DNA from: Superficieibacter electus
GTDB taxonomy: Bacteria; Pseudomonadota; Gammaproteobacteria; Enterobacterales; Enterobacteriaceae
NCBI RefSeq assembly: GCF_002915575.1
Contig: NZ_PQGD01000005.1
Location: 124,001-188,000, forward strand
Length of the DNA: 64,000 nt
Direction of reading: 5' to 3'
Below, piece after piece: positions 28,458 through 37,275 of the stretch. Within the stretch, counting starts at the first letter, position 1. Every line of letters begins with the position of its first letter. The notes under the pieces were generated by a model. The model was not told the origin of the DNA. It was given only the letters and a program-made list of their open reading frames with translations, and did no database searches. Position numbers and translations under genes: made by a program.

Positions 28458-28473
28458 TGTGACGACGATCATA
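28458..28473. promoter_or_regulatory. Candidate CRP site in the divergent idonate-locus promoter region
   Basis: TGTGACGACGATCATA matches TGTGA-N6-TCACA in 9 of 10 defined positions. It lies between the two divergent transcription units. The 322-base gap 28332-28653 holds only this site, the two GntR-type sites and A+T-rich sequence. Confidence 0.5.
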
Positions 28474-28624
28474 AAATGCATTTGTGATAAAATTAATATC
28501 ATATATATCAATAAATTGAGTTATATTGCGAAACAATTTATAGGCCGTTTCGTGATCCGTATTGCAAAAATTATCGTTGATGGTTGATTTTAGGTAAACA
28601 AAAACTCACTCTCAAATAAGGTAG

Positions 28625-28635
28625 TCGTCATACAA
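28625..28635. promoter_or_regulatory. Candidate GntR operator before the idnO-like gene
   Basis: TCGTCATACAA, 18 bases before the idnO-like start codon and differing in one base from the site at 28393-28403, in the same orientation. A repressor here would block transcript start or elongation. Confidence 0.6.
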
Positions 28636-28653
28636 ATTTATCAGGAGAAAAAC

Positions 28654-29421
28654 ATGACCACCTTATTTGATTTAACCGGGAAGACTGCACTGGTGACAGG
28701 ATCCGCTCGTGGACTGGGCTTTTCTTACGCTGAGGGATTGGCAGCAGCGGGCGCACAGGTCGTTCTGAATGACATTCGGGATACCTTGCTTGAAGAATCG
28801 GTGGCAAAACTGACAGCCAAAGGGTATCGCGCTCACGGTGTGGCTTTTGATGTTACTGATGAAAATGCTATTGAAGCCGCGTTCGCCTCACTTGATGAAC
28901 AAAATATCGCTGTTGATATTCTTATAAACAATGCTGGTATTCAGTATCGTAAACCCATGGTTGAACTTGAATTGGCAAACTGGCAAAAAGTGATTGATAC
29001 TAATTTGACCAGCGCGTTTCTTGTTTCACGCGCGGCGGCGAAGCGGATGATTGCGCGTAATACAGGTGGAAAGATTATTAATATCGGCTCATTAACCAGC
29101 CAGGCTGCCAGACCGACTGTTGCACCTTACACCGCAGCGAAAGGTGGGATTAAAATGCTGACCTGCTCTATGGCAGCAGAATGGGCACAGTTTAATATTC
29201 AGACTAATGCCATTGGTCCCGGTTACATATTAACAGATATGAACACCGCGCTAATTGAAGATAAACAGTTTGACAGCTGGGTGAAAAATAGTAATCCGTC
29301 ACAGCGCTGGGGACATCCTGATGAACTCATTGGCACAGCAGTATTTTTGTCCTCCAAAGCCTCGAACTATATCAATGGCCAAATAATCTACGTTGATGGC
29401 GGCTGGCTGGCAGTCCTGTAA
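28654..29421 (+). CDS. SDR oxidoreductase, gluconate 5-dehydrogenase (IdnO-like)
   Basis: 255 residues, classical short-chain dehydrogenase. Cofactor motif TGSARGLG (15-22), NNAG (92-95), catalytic Ser146, Tyr159 and Lys163. It is most like IdnO, which reduces 5-ketogluconate to D-gluconate, the second step of L-idonate use. TCAGGAG lies upstream of ATG 28654. It opens the plus-strand operon with two transporters and the IdnD-like dehydrogenase, which supports the assignment; the substrate could still be a different keto-acid. Confidence 0.87.
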   Translation: MTTLFDLTGKTALVTGSARGLGFSYAEGLAAAGAQVVLNDIRDTLLEESVAKLTAKGYRAHGVAFDVTDENAIEAAFASLDEQNIAVDILINNAGIQYRKPMVELELANWQKVIDTNLTSAFLVSRAAAKRMIARNTGGKIINIGSLTSQAARPTVAPYTAAKGGIKMLTCSMAAEWAQFNIQTNAIGPGYILTDMNTALIEDKQFDSWVKNSNPSQRWGHPDELIGTAVFLSSKASNYINGQIIYVDGGWLAVL

Positions 29422-29431
29422 TCATTTCCTT

Positions 29432-29457
29432 ATTGCCATAACATTAGTTATGGCAAT
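29432..29457 (+). other. Intercistronic hairpin after the idnO-like gene
   Basis: Perfect 11-bp stem ATTGCCATAAC / GTTATGGCAAT with loop ATTA, between the dehydrogenase stop and the transporter start. There is no T-run, so it may stabilise the upstream message and lower transporter synthesis. Confidence 0.6.
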
Positions 29458-29477
29458 CTTAACCTGGAATATCCGTT

Positions 29478-30776
29478 ATGATGCAAAGCACACAACTATC
29501 TCTGGCACCTATACGCTGGCGCAAACTAATACCTTTGGCTTTTATTACTTACAGTCTCGCCTATCTGGATCGTGCTAATTATGGGTTTGGCGCAGCGTCT
29601 GGCCTGGCTGAAGACCTGAACATTACGCCCGGTATTTCTTCTCTTCTTGGGGCGCTGTTTTTCCTGGGCTACTTCTTTTTTCAGGTGCCGGGCGGAATTT
29701 ATGCCGAAAAGCGCAGTGCCAAAAAACTTATTTTCTGGAGCTTGATTCTGTGGGGTATTCTCGCGACGGCAACAGGGATGGTCCATGATGTCAAATTTCT
29801 TGCCGTTATTCGTTTCCTACTCGGAGTGGCTGAAAGTGTGGTAATGCCTGCGATGCTGGTCTTTTTAAGCCACTGGTTCACGAAAAAAGAACGCTCGAAA
29901 GCCAATACTTTCCTTTTTCTTGGCAACCCTATTACGGTGTTATGGATGTCGGTGATATCGGGTTATCTCGTTGATGCTTTCGGTTGGCGCGGGATGTTCA
30001 TTATCGAAGGTGTTCCGGCAATTATTTGGGCGGCAATATGGTGGTTTATCTTCGTCGATCGTCCAGTCGATGCAAAATGGTTAACCGCTCAGGAAAAGGT
30101 TGATATTGAAAAGGCGTTGGCTGAAGAACAAACAAATATTAAAGAAATTAAAAACTATGCTGAGGCCTTCCGTTCTGGAAAAGTATTGTCACTATCCTTT
30201 ATACACTTTTTCTGGAACATTGGGATGTACGGTTTTATTATGTGGTTGCCTTCTATTCTTAAAACTGCTTCCGGATTGGGTATTGTAGCTACAGGTTGGT
30301 TATCAGCAGCACCGTATTTATTAGCCGTGCCGTTAATGTTAACTGCATCGTGGTACTCTGATAAGTTTTTGAATCGTAAAATAATTGTTTTACTATTTCT
30401 CAGTCTCGGTGCTGTTTGCTTTATTGGGTCGTTTACTATTGGTGCTTCCAATTTCTGGCTTTCCTATATATTGTTAATGATTGCTGGTGGAGCAATGTAT
30501 ACTCCCTACGGCCCGTTCTTTGCCGCTATCCCAGAAATGATTTCGCGAAACGTAATGGCAGGCGCAATGGCATTTATTGTTAGCTTTGGTGCGCTGGGAT
30601 CGTTTGTGGGTTCCTGGATTGTCGGCTATCTGAATGGACTCACTGGAGGGCCAGGGGCATCATATATTTTTATGGGTGGCTCGCTTATTCTGGCAGTGTT
30701 ATTAACATTCATTACTCCGTTTAATAGTAAAGTTCCAAATGGGTCTGGTAAGCTTAACAACCTGCTCGCTAAGTAA
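29478..30776 (+). CDS. MFS transporter, anion:cation symporter type (first copy)
   Basis: 432 residues, twelve predicted helices. The first helix region ITYSLAYLDRANYGFGAASG and FLGYFFFQVPGGIYAEKRS are typical of the ACS (phthalate/hexuronate permease) family, which takes up organic anions such as sugar acids. Two adjacent ATG codons (29478 and 29481) are possible starts. It is the second gene of the idonate-type operon and is likely to import a hexonate. A different ACS member follows directly, so the two may take different substrates. Confidence 0.85.
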   Translation: MMQSTQLSLAPIRWRKLIPLAFITYSLAYLDRANYGFGAASGLAEDLNITPGISSLLGALFFLGYFFFQVPGGIYAEKRSAKKLIFWSLILWGILATATGMVHDVKFLAVIRFLLGVAESVVMPAMLVFLSHWFTKKERSKANTFLFLGNPITVLWMSVISGYLVDAFGWRGMFIIEGVPAIIWAAIWWFIFVDRPVDAKWLTAQEKVDIEKALAEEQTNIKEIKNYAEAFRSGKVLSLSFIHFFWNIGMYGFIMWLPSILKTASGLGIVATGWLSAAPYLLAVPLMLTASWYSDKFLNRKIIVLLFLSLGAVCFIGSFTIGASNFWLSYILLMIAGGAMYTPYGPFFAAIPEMISRNVMAGAMAFIVSFGALGSFVGSWIVGYLNGLTGGPGASYIFMGGSLILAVLLTFITPFNSKVPNGSGKLNNLLAK

Positions 30777-30958
30777 TGTTTTTCTTTGTAATTGCATTCG
30801 GCAGTAATAGCACACTCTTAAAACAGCAGGGCGTTTTATCTATTAAAGTAAGCTCGCATGCTGAATTTTTGATTTAAATAATAAAACGGCAATACAAATT
30901 TTTAGTTATATAAATAATTGAATTGAAAAGGGTATTGCCGTTAAAAATAGGTGTGATT

Positions 30959-32320
30959 ATGAAAGCTACAAAGTCAAGACTATTTATTCTTACATTGCTT
31001 TTTATTGTAACCGCAATTAATTATATGGATCGTGCTAATCTAGCTGTCGCTGGTACACATATTCAGGAAGACTTTTCTTTGACGCCGACTCAGCTGGGTT
31101 TACTGTTTTCTATGTTTACCTGGGCCTATGCTGCGAGCCAGATCCCAGTCGGTTACGTGCTTGATCGTATAGGTTCGAGAATTTTATACGGCGGAGCAAT
31201 TATTCTGTGGAGTATTTTTACTTTTATGATGGGGTTTGCTTCGCATCACTTATTTGCGACAGCAACGGCGTCTTTTGTTATGCTACTCGCTTGTCGCGCT
31301 TTAATTGGCGTTGCAGAGGCTCCCTCTTTTCCGTCAAATACTAAAATTATTGCCACCTGGTTTCCGGACCACGAAAGGGCACGCGCAACGGCAATCTACT
31401 CGAGTGCACAATATATTGGTCTGGCGCTCCTGACACCGGCCCTTTCATTCATTGTAGCCAATTACGGCTGGGAGATGTCATTTTATCTTTCCGGCGGTGC
31501 TGGAATTTTGTTTGGTATATATTGGCTGATTTACTATCGTGATCCGCAACACAGTACGTCCGTTAACCAATCTGAACTGGATTATATTAAGGCAGGTGGT
31601 GGGTATGGTTCAGCCAATCAGTCCTCTGTTAATACTAAAATTAGCTGGCATGACATCCGTTTTATGATGAGTAAAAAAACGATTTGGGGATTGTTTATTA
31701 CGCAATTTGCCTGCTCCTCAACACTCTATTTCTTTTTGACCTGGTTTATTGTTTATCTTGAAAAAGGGTTGCACCTGTCAATTTCTAAAGCCGGTGTTGG
31801 CGCAATGTTGCCCTATATTATGGCGATGTTGGGTGTTCTCTGTGGCGGTACCTTGAGTGACATGTTGCTTAAAAAAGGAAAATCCAGAACCTTTGCCAGA
31901 AAGTTACCGGTGATGTGCGGGTTATGTGTGACGATGGTTATCGCGCTGGTTAATTTTTTTGAAGATCAGCCAGTTGTTGCAATTATTATTCTCTCCATTT
32001 CCTTTTTTGCTAATGCATTTTCAAATCTGGGATGGGTGGTCTGGAGTGATGTTATTCCGCGAAATTTTTTGGGTACCATGGGCGGTATTCTGAATATTTG
32101 TGGGAATCTATCAGGTATTGTCAGCCCAATTGTTATTGGTTTGATTCTCCAGCGTACTCAGAATTTTCAGTATGCCATGTGGTATATCGCAGGCGTCGCT
32201 GGGCTAGGGCTTCTGGCCTATATCTTTTTGGTCGGGAAAATAGAGGTCATCCTGCCTGAGAAGGAGAAACAGCAATATTCCAGCGAAAATACTATTAATC
32301 CGGCACCCGTAAACAAATAA
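30959..32320 (+). CDS. MFS transporter, anion:cation symporter type (second copy)
   Basis: 453 residues, twelve helices, ACS family with ITAINYMDRANLAVAGTHIQ and SQIPVGYVLDRIGSR. It resembles the D-glucarate/galactonate (GudP/DgoT) type more than the preceding transporter does. I chose ATG 30959 because AGGTG is 9 bases upstream; the frame opens at a TTG at 30923. A 182-base gap with A+T-rich sequence separates it from the first transporter and could hold a second promoter. The IdnD-like gene follows after 10 bases. Confidence 0.85.
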   Translation: MKATKSRLFILTLLFIVTAINYMDRANLAVAGTHIQEDFSLTPTQLGLLFSMFTWAYAASQIPVGYVLDRIGSRILYGGAIILWSIFTFMMGFASHHLFATATASFVMLLACRALIGVAEAPSFPSNTKIIATWFPDHERARATAIYSSAQYIGLALLTPALSFIVANYGWEMSFYLSGGAGILFGIYWLIYYRDPQHSTSVNQSELDYIKAGGGYGSANQSSVNTKISWHDIRFMMSKKTIWGLFITQFACSSTLYFFLTWFIVYLEKGLHLSISKAGVGAMLPYIMAMLGVLCGGTLSDMLLKKGKSRTFARKLPVMCGLCVTMVIALVNFFEDQPVVAIIILSISFFANAFSNLGWVVWSDVIPRNFLGTMGGILNICGNLSGIVSPIVIGLILQRTQNFQYAMWYIAGVAGLGLLAYIFLVGKIEVILPEKEKQQYSSENTINPAPVNK

Positions 32321-32330
32321 TGAGGTCATC

Positions 32331-33380
32331 ATGAACGGCAAAAAAATTACCTGTAATGCTTGCATGGCACATGCAGAAAAAGATGTACGCTTTGAATCAC
32401 GCGATATTGAATATGACACAACCCATGTACTGGTTAAAGTCACCTGTGGCGGCATCTGCGGTTCCGATATTCATTATTACCAACATGGGCGTGCAGGGTT
32501 GTCTGTTCTTAAACATCCTATGGTGATAGGCCATGAGTTTGTCGGTGTAGTTAGTGAGGCACCAGAGGAAAGTAGCCTGAAGAGTGGGCAGACCGTGGCA
32601 GTGAATCCTTCATGCCCGTGTAACCATTGTGAGCAGTGCCTTTCTGGAAAGCAGAATCTATGCAGTACGATGCGCTTTATGGGGAGTGCGCAGTTTGTGC
32701 CGCACATTAACGGTGGATTCTCCGATTATGTTGCGGTAAAGCCAGTGCAGTGCATTCCTTATGACAGCCGCATTCCTGCAAACATTATGGCGTTTTCTGA
32801 ACCCTTAGCGGTAGCCATTCATGCTGTCAATGTGGGTGGCCCACTGACGGGAAAAAAGGTTCTGGTAATTGGTGCGGGTCCTATCGGATGCCTAATCCTT
32901 GCTGCTGCCAGAAGTTCCGGCGCGTCAGAACTGGTTGCCTCCGATCTAAGCGCTCGCTCCCGGGAACTTGCACAGCAAATGGGGGCAACGTCGACCATCG
33001 ATGCGCGTGAAGAGGTGCAAGCGAGATGCTATAAGCAGAACAAGGGCTATTTTGACGTGGTTTTTGAGGCTTCTGGTGCAGCCGCCGCTATCACCTCCAC
33101 CGTCGATTTTACCCGCCCCGCAGGCGTCATTGTTCAGGTTGGGATGGGGGCTGGCTCGGTTGATTGGCCGATGTCGACTATGCTCGTTAAAGAGATTAGC
33201 CTGCGAGGATCTTTCCGGTTTGTCGACGAGTTTGCGGTTGCGGTCCGGTGGCTGGAGGATGGCCGAATCGATCCGCGCCCTTTAATTAGTGCAACGTTTC
33301 CTCCCGCCCAGATTGAGCAGGCACTACTCACCGCAACCGATAAAAATGTATCTGCAAAAGTCCTTGTCAACTTTGGCTGA
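32331..33380 (+). CDS. Zinc-dependent dehydrogenase, L-idonate 5-dehydrogenase (IdnD-like)
   Basis: 349 residues, medium-chain zinc dehydrogenase. Catalytic zinc ligands Cys43 (GGICGSD), His68 and Glu69 (GHEF), with Glu157 nearby; structural zinc by Cys97, Cys100, Cys103 and Cys111; NAD(P) motif GAGPIG (181-186). It aligns by eye over its whole length with E. coli IdnD (GGICGSDIHYYQ, MRFMGSAQFVPHINGGF, KEISLRGSFRF). It should oxidise L-idonate to 5-ketogluconate (or L-gulonate to fructuronate, as in RspB-like enzymes). Its product is the substrate of the IdnO-like enzyme in the same operon. Confidence 0.88.
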   Translation: MNGKKITCNACMAHAEKDVRFESRDIEYDTTHVLVKVTCGGICGSDIHYYQHGRAGLSVLKHPMVIGHEFVGVVSEAPEESSLKSGQTVAVNPSCPCNHCEQCLSGKQNLCSTMRFMGSAQFVPHINGGFSDYVAVKPVQCIPYDSRIPANIMAFSEPLAVAIHAVNVGGPLTGKKVLVIGAGPIGCLILAAARSSGASELVASDLSARSRELAQQMGATSTIDAREEVQARCYKQNKGYFDVVFEASGAAAAITSTVDFTRPAGVIVQVGMGAGSVDWPMSTMLVKEISLRGSFRFVDEFAVAVRWLEDGRIDPRPLISATFPPAQIEQALLTATDKNVSAKVLVNFG

Positions 33381-33387
33381 TGACCAT

Positions 33388-33414
33388 AAAGCGCCTTCGC
33401 GGCGCTTTGTTCTT
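33388..33414 (+). terminator. Terminator between the IdnD-like and GntR genes
   Basis: Stem AAAGCGCC (33388-33395) / GGCGCTTT (33401-33408), loop TTCGC, tail GTTCTT. It would separate much of the catabolic transcript from the regulator gene. Confidence 0.7.
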
Positions 33415-33445
33415 AAAAGCGAAGTGATATACAATGGACGGCTAA

Positions 33446-34192
33446 ATGCCACCACTCAGGATGCCAAACTTGAGTATAAAATCCATTCAGAAACAGAATG
33501 TTGTAAATGAAATTTATGCTCAGATCAGCGCCAAATTACTGGACGGTAGTTGGGCACCTGGCAGTCGGCTTCCCTCTGAGGCTGAGCTAACAACATCATT
33601 CAATGTAAGCCGCGTAAGTGTGAGAAGTGCCGTCCAGCGTTTCAGAGATCTTGGCATAGTGGTAACGCGGCAGGGCAGCGGCAGCTACGTTAGCGAAAGC
33701 TTTACACCACAAATGTTGAGCAATGATCCCCGGCCCATCATGCATCTCAGCCGTGAGGAGTTTCATGATATGATGATTTTTCGTCAGACCGTTGAGTTTA
33801 AATGCGTGGAACTGGCGGTGACCCATGCCACTGAGGAAGACATCAATCGGCTGGAACAGGCGCTGAACAACATGCTTATTAACAAAAGCGATTATAAAAA
33901 GTATTCTGAAGCCGACTACGAATTTCACCTTGCCATCGTCAGAGCATCGCACAATAGTGTCTTTTATAATGTGATGAGTTCTATTAAAGATATCTATTAT
34001 TATTATCTTGAAGAGTTAAACCGTGCGCTGGGTATTACGCTCGAAAGCGTTGAAGCCCATATCAAAGTGTACATGTCGATTAAGAAAAGGGATGCCATCA
34101 CCGCAGTGAAAGTGCTGAACGAGGCGATGTCAGAAAATATTGATGCTATCGAAAAAATAAAATCGACGGCGGAAGATAAGATTAATCCCTGA
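33446..34192 (+). CDS. GntR-family regulator (FCD type) of the idonate locus
   Basis: 248 residues. Winged helix N-terminus (SRLPSEAELTTSFNVSRVSVRSAVQRFRDLGIVVTRQGSGSYV) and an all-helical FCD effector domain (about 95-235, with EADYEFHLAIVRASHN). FCD regulators commonly bind sugar acids and repress their catabolic genes. The likely sites are the paired TCGTC(C/A)TACAA motifs in the divergent promoter region. The start ATG 33446 has GGA 8 bases upstream; ATG 33461 is an alternative with poorer spacing. Confidence 0.87.
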   Translation: MPPLRMPNLSIKSIQKQNVVNEIYAQISAKLLDGSWAPGSRLPSEAELTTSFNVSRVSVRSAVQRFRDLGIVVTRQGSGSYVSESFTPQMLSNDPRPIMHLSREEFHDMMIFRQTVEFKCVELAVTHATEEDINRLEQALNNMLINKSDYKKYSEADYEFHLAIVRASHNSVFYNVMSSIKDIYYYYLEELNRALGITLESVEAHIKVYMSIKKRDAITAVKVLNEAMSENIDAIEKIKSTAEDKINP

Positions 34193-34245
34193 TCTTTTAT
34201 GTGTTGTGCCAGTTTCGACGTTTTACCCGAAAAATCAGAAAAGCA

Positions 34246-34267
34246 GCCCGGCAAGGTGGTGCCGGGC
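34246..34267. terminator. Hairpin between convergent gntR and yajL
   Basis: Stem GCCCGGCA (34246-34253) / TGCCGGGC (34260-34267) in the 80-base convergent gap. T-runs are weak on both sides. Confidence 0.5.
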
Positions 34268-34272
34268 ATTAG

Positions 34273-34863
34273 CTACTCGTAATAATTATAAATCCCAGCG
34301 GCTATCACCAACTGTGAGGCCACCTCATGCGCTTTTTCGCGCCCGACCAGCAGATCGATAATCTTCAGGCCGAAATCAATAGACGTGCCTGGTCCCTGGC
34401 TGGTTAACAGCTTGACGCGCGCGTCCCATACTACGCGTCGGTCCTGCCATTGCGCTTCGGGAATTTTATCCTTTAACGCCGGGAAGCCGGTCATATTGCC
34501 GATGGGGAAAATCTCATGCGGCATCAGTACCGTGGCCGCCGCCGCGCAAATTGCGGCGACAATGCGCCCGGAACGGTGAAATTGCTTCACGGTTTCCACC
34601 AGCAGCGGACTGTCGCGAAAACACTCTGCGCCTTTATTGCCGCCGGGCAGAATAATAACGTCGTAATCACCGTCGGCCACTTCCACCAGCGGCGCGTCAG
34701 CGAGAATTTTCACCCCGCGTGAGCAGGCGATCGTCAGCTCGCCATTGCTGGCGACGCTGGCAACCGTGACGTTAATACCGCCGCGAACCAGCAGGTCGAT
34801 AGTGGTAACGGCTTCAATTTCTTCACTACCAGGGGCGAGGCATATCAGTGCCGATGCGCTCAT
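34273..34863 (-). CDS. yajL: YajL, DJ-1/PfpI-family protein deglycase/chaperone
   Basis: 196 residues, the E. coli length. DJ-1 superfamily with nucleophile-elbow Cys106 ([12 protein letters not shown]) and Glu near ApGSEE at the N-terminus. E. coli YajL protects proteins against oxidative and carbonyl stress; its exact enzymatic activity is debated. I chose ATG 34863 because GGAG lies 7 bases upstream; GTG 34869 is closer to the same site. The gene overlaps the end of panE by 38 bases. Confidence 0.95.
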   Translation of the reverse strand: MSASALICLAPGSEEIEAVTTIDLLVRGGINVTVASVASNGELTIACSRGVKILADAPLVEVADGDYDVIILPGGNKGAECFRDSPLLVETVKQFHRSGRIVAAICAAAATVLMPHEIFPIGNMTGFPALKDKIPEAQWQDRRVVWDARVKLLTSQGPGTSIDFGLKIIDLLVGREKAHEVASQLVIAAGIYNYYE

Positions 34864-35737
34864 ATTCACTCTCCTTTCGTTTTACCTGTTCAAACAGGCG
34901 GGTATTTTCCGGGACGCTAATGCCGTGCGCGCGGGCGCGTTTTAACAGATAGCCCGTAATGTAATCAATCTCCGTATGACGTTGACTGCGGATATCCTGC
35001 AACATAGAGGAGATATTATCCGCGGTGCTGTCAATGACCTGATAAACATAGTAAAGCAGATTTTCCAGCGAGGTATGAAAGCCCTCGCGCTCCATAACGG
35101 CGGCAATCTCCTGACATAGCGATTCAATCACCTCCGGATGGCTACGCAGCTCGCCGTTGCGGCAGTTCCATAGCGCAGTGAGTGGGTTGATGACGCAGTT
35201 AACTGCCAGTTTTCCCCACAGCGCTGAGTAGATGTTATTATGCCAGGCGACGTCGGGGAGTACTTTTTGCAGAATGTCTGCAAGTTTACTGTAATCCTTG
35301 GGGTAGCTACGCGCAGGGCCAATATGGGTAATCCCGTTAGCCACGTGCACAATGACATTGCCATCATGCCGCGCAGCCTGTGTCGTCGCAGAGACTAACA
35401 GCGGTTGTTTCAGGTTACGCAGTTCATCTACAGCACCCATGCCGTTATGGATGAGCAGGATAGGGGATGTTTCAGGAAGTATTGCCGCCAGCGCGCGTAC
35501 GGCGTCAGACACCTGCCAGGCTTTTAGCGTGACCAGCAGCAAATCGCTTTGCGCGAGAAAATCGGGATCGTTGGCGATCAGGGATTCGTTAACGATTGAA
35601 CCATCCAGCTCAACCAGATTAACGCTGCAATACGGTTGCGGCACCCGTAACCAGCCCTGCACGTCATGCCCACGTTTACGTAACGCAGTCAGCCATAATT
35701 GTCCCAGTGCACCGCATCCGAGTACGGTAATTTTCAT
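34826..35737 (-). CDS. panE: PanE, 2-dehydropantoate 2-reductase
   Basis: 303 residues. Reduces ketopantoate to pantoate with NADPH in pantothenate/CoA synthesis. Rossmann motif GCGALGQLW at residues 7-15, conserved Lys in [17 protein letters not shown] and the Asn/Glu active-site region are present. It is upstream of yajL and the two genes overlap, so translation is coupled. Sequence and length match the E. coli protein. Confidence 0.97.
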   Translation of the reverse strand: MKITVLGCGALGQLWLTALRKRGHDVQGWLRVPQPYCSVNLVELDGSIVNESLIANDPDFLAQSDLLLVTLKAWQVSDAVRALAAILPETSPILLIHNGMGAVDELRNLKQPLLVSATTQAARHDGNVIVHVANGITHIGPARSYPKDYSKLADILQKVLPDVAWHNNIYSALWGKLAVNCVINPLTALWNCRNGELRSHPEVIESLCQEIAAVMEREGFHTSLENLLYYVYQVIDSTADNISSMLQDIRSQRHTEIDYITGYLLKRARAHGISVPENTRLFEQVKRKESEYERIGTDMPRPW

Positions 35738-35862
35738 TCATCCTCCTCACCTGCCATAAGTCCAGTATAGCGTTTTCAGCTATGCTTTCTGCTCAGAACA
35801 AGTTGAGTTATGCCGTGTGGCGGGTATTATGCATCGCAAACAAAACTAAGGGAGAGGAAAAG

Positions 35863-36354
35863 ATGCCATCTTTCGATATTGTCTCTGAAGTTGATCTTCA
35901 GGAAGCACGTAACGCGGTAGATAATGCCAGCCGCGAAGTTGAGTCACGCTTTGATTTTCGCAACGTTGAGGCCACATTTGAGCTGAACGATGCGAATAAG
36001 ACAATCAAGGTGCTGAGCGAATCTGATTTCCAGGTCAATCAGCTACTGGATATTCTGCGGGCCAAGCTACTCAAACGCGGTATTGAAGGGACGTCGCTCG
36101 ACGTGCCGGAAACGTTCGTTCACAGCGGTAAAACCTGGTTCGTCGAAGCGAAGCTGAAGCAGGGCATTGAAAGCGCGATCCAGAAAAAAATCGTTAAGCT
36201 GATTAAAGACAGCAAGCTGAAAGTGCAGGCGCAGATCCAGGGCGAGGAAATTCGTATTACCGGAAAATCCCGCGACGATTTGCAGTCCGTCATGGCGCTG
36301 GTGCGCGGCGGCGATCTGGGGCAACCGTTCCAGTTTAAGAACTTCCGCGATTAA
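35863..36354 (+). CDS. yajQ: YajQ, nucleotide-binding protein (UPF0234)
   Basis: 163 residues, the E. coli length, with two alpha/beta modules. Homologs in Xanthomonas and Pseudomonas bind cyclic di-GMP and affect gene regulation; the enteric role is unclear. GGGAGAGGAAAAG lies before ATG 35863, which fixes the start; the frame is open upstream to 35782. The alpha/beta hydrolase gene follows after 30 bases. Confidence 0.96.
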   Translation: MPSFDIVSEVDLQEARNAVDNASREVESRFDFRNVEATFELNDANKTIKVLSESDFQVNQLLDILRAKLLKRGIEGTSLDVPETFVHSGKTWFVEAKLKQGIESAIQKKIVKLIKDSKLKVQAQIQGEEIRITGKSRDDLQSVMALVRGGDLGQPFQFKNFRD

Positions 36355-36384
36355 TTTTTTAGTTACCAGGGACGGTAAAATCCA

Positions 36385-37275
36385 ATGGGTAAACGTCTGG
36401 CAGCCTGGCTTGGGTCAGGCGTTTTGCTTGCAGCCATCTTCCTGATGGGCCTCAGCTATTATATTGGCAGTAAACTCATTGCGCCGCATCCGGTCGTAAT
36501 GCCAGCACATCCTGAGCTACCTTTTGAAAACGTGACGTTATCAACAGCCACTCAAGCGCCTGTCTATGGCTGGTGGCTGCAAAAATCGTCTGATGCTCCC
36601 GCCGTTTTGCTTCTTCACAGTGTGCGTAGTAGCCGCCTGGAAATGATCCCCCGCGCGAAGGCGCTATACGATCGCGGCTATTCCGTATTGCTGATTGATT
36701 TACCGTCGCACGGTGAAAGTCCAGGCAATGCGATTACCTTTGGTTTTCGTGAAGCTGCGGGTGTGAATAGTGCATGGCATTGGTTATATCAACGTGTGCC
36801 CGGCAGCAAAATTGGCGTCATTGGCATCTCTCAGGGGGGCGCAGCGCTTTTAATGAGCGATGTGCGGGGTAAATTTGATGCTGTGGTCCTGGAAATGGTG
36901 TATCCCACATTACAACAGGCGGTACATAACCGGGTGGCGATACGTACTGGCGATGCGCTGGCGTCGGTTATCACACCGCTTTTGACTCTGCAACTTAAGC
37001 CCCGGCTGGGTTTTTCTGCCGATGCGTTGCGTCCTGTGGACCATATCAATCAGCTCGGTGCGCCGCTATTGATTGTTGCGGGGGCTGACGATCGACATAC
37101 TCCGCTAATAGAGTTACAACAGATGCTGGCGCGTGCCCACCCGCCGAAATCAATTTGGGTGTTACCGGGCGTTCATCATCAGGATACGTTTGCTCACGAT
37201 CCTGATGCCTGGAAAAGGCACGTCATTGACTTTTTAGACCATACACTGCGCGGCAATCTGAAGCATCAGCACTAA
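36385..37275 (+). CDS. Membrane-anchored alpha/beta hydrolase
   Basis: 296 residues. One N-terminal membrane segment (about residues 5-28), then an alpha/beta hydrolase domain. The nucleophile elbow GISQGG gives Ser149; Asp235 or 236 (AGADDRHT) and His264 (GVHHQDTF) complete a plausible triad; LLLHSVRSS near 76 supplies the oxyanion region. Likely an esterase or acyl hydrolase facing the periplasm; the substrate is unknown. It is not found between yajQ and yajR in E. coli K-12. Its stop codon overlaps the yajR stop, so the two convergent genes share 4 bases. Confidence 0.85.
   Translation: MGKRLAAWLGSGVLLAAIFLMGLSYYIGSKLIAPHPVVMPAHPELPFENVTLSTATQAPVYGWWLQKSSDAPAVLLLHSVRSSRLEMIPRAKALYDRGYSVLLIDLPSHGESPGNAITFGFREAAGVNSAWHWLYQRVPGSKIGVIGISQGGAALLMSDVRGKFDAVVLEMVYPTLQQAVHNRVAIRTGDALASVITPLLTLQLKPRLGFSADALRPVDHINQLGAPLLIVAGADDRHTPLIELQQMLARAHPPKSIWVLPGVHHQDTFAHDPDAWKRHVIDFLDHTLRGNLKHQH

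Noticed and set aside
25421-34272. Phosphonate (phn) genes that occupy the thiI-yajL interval in Salmonella Typhimurium
   Set aside because: None of the genes here resembles phosphonate transport or breakdown; the interval holds the DoxX and idonate genes instead.
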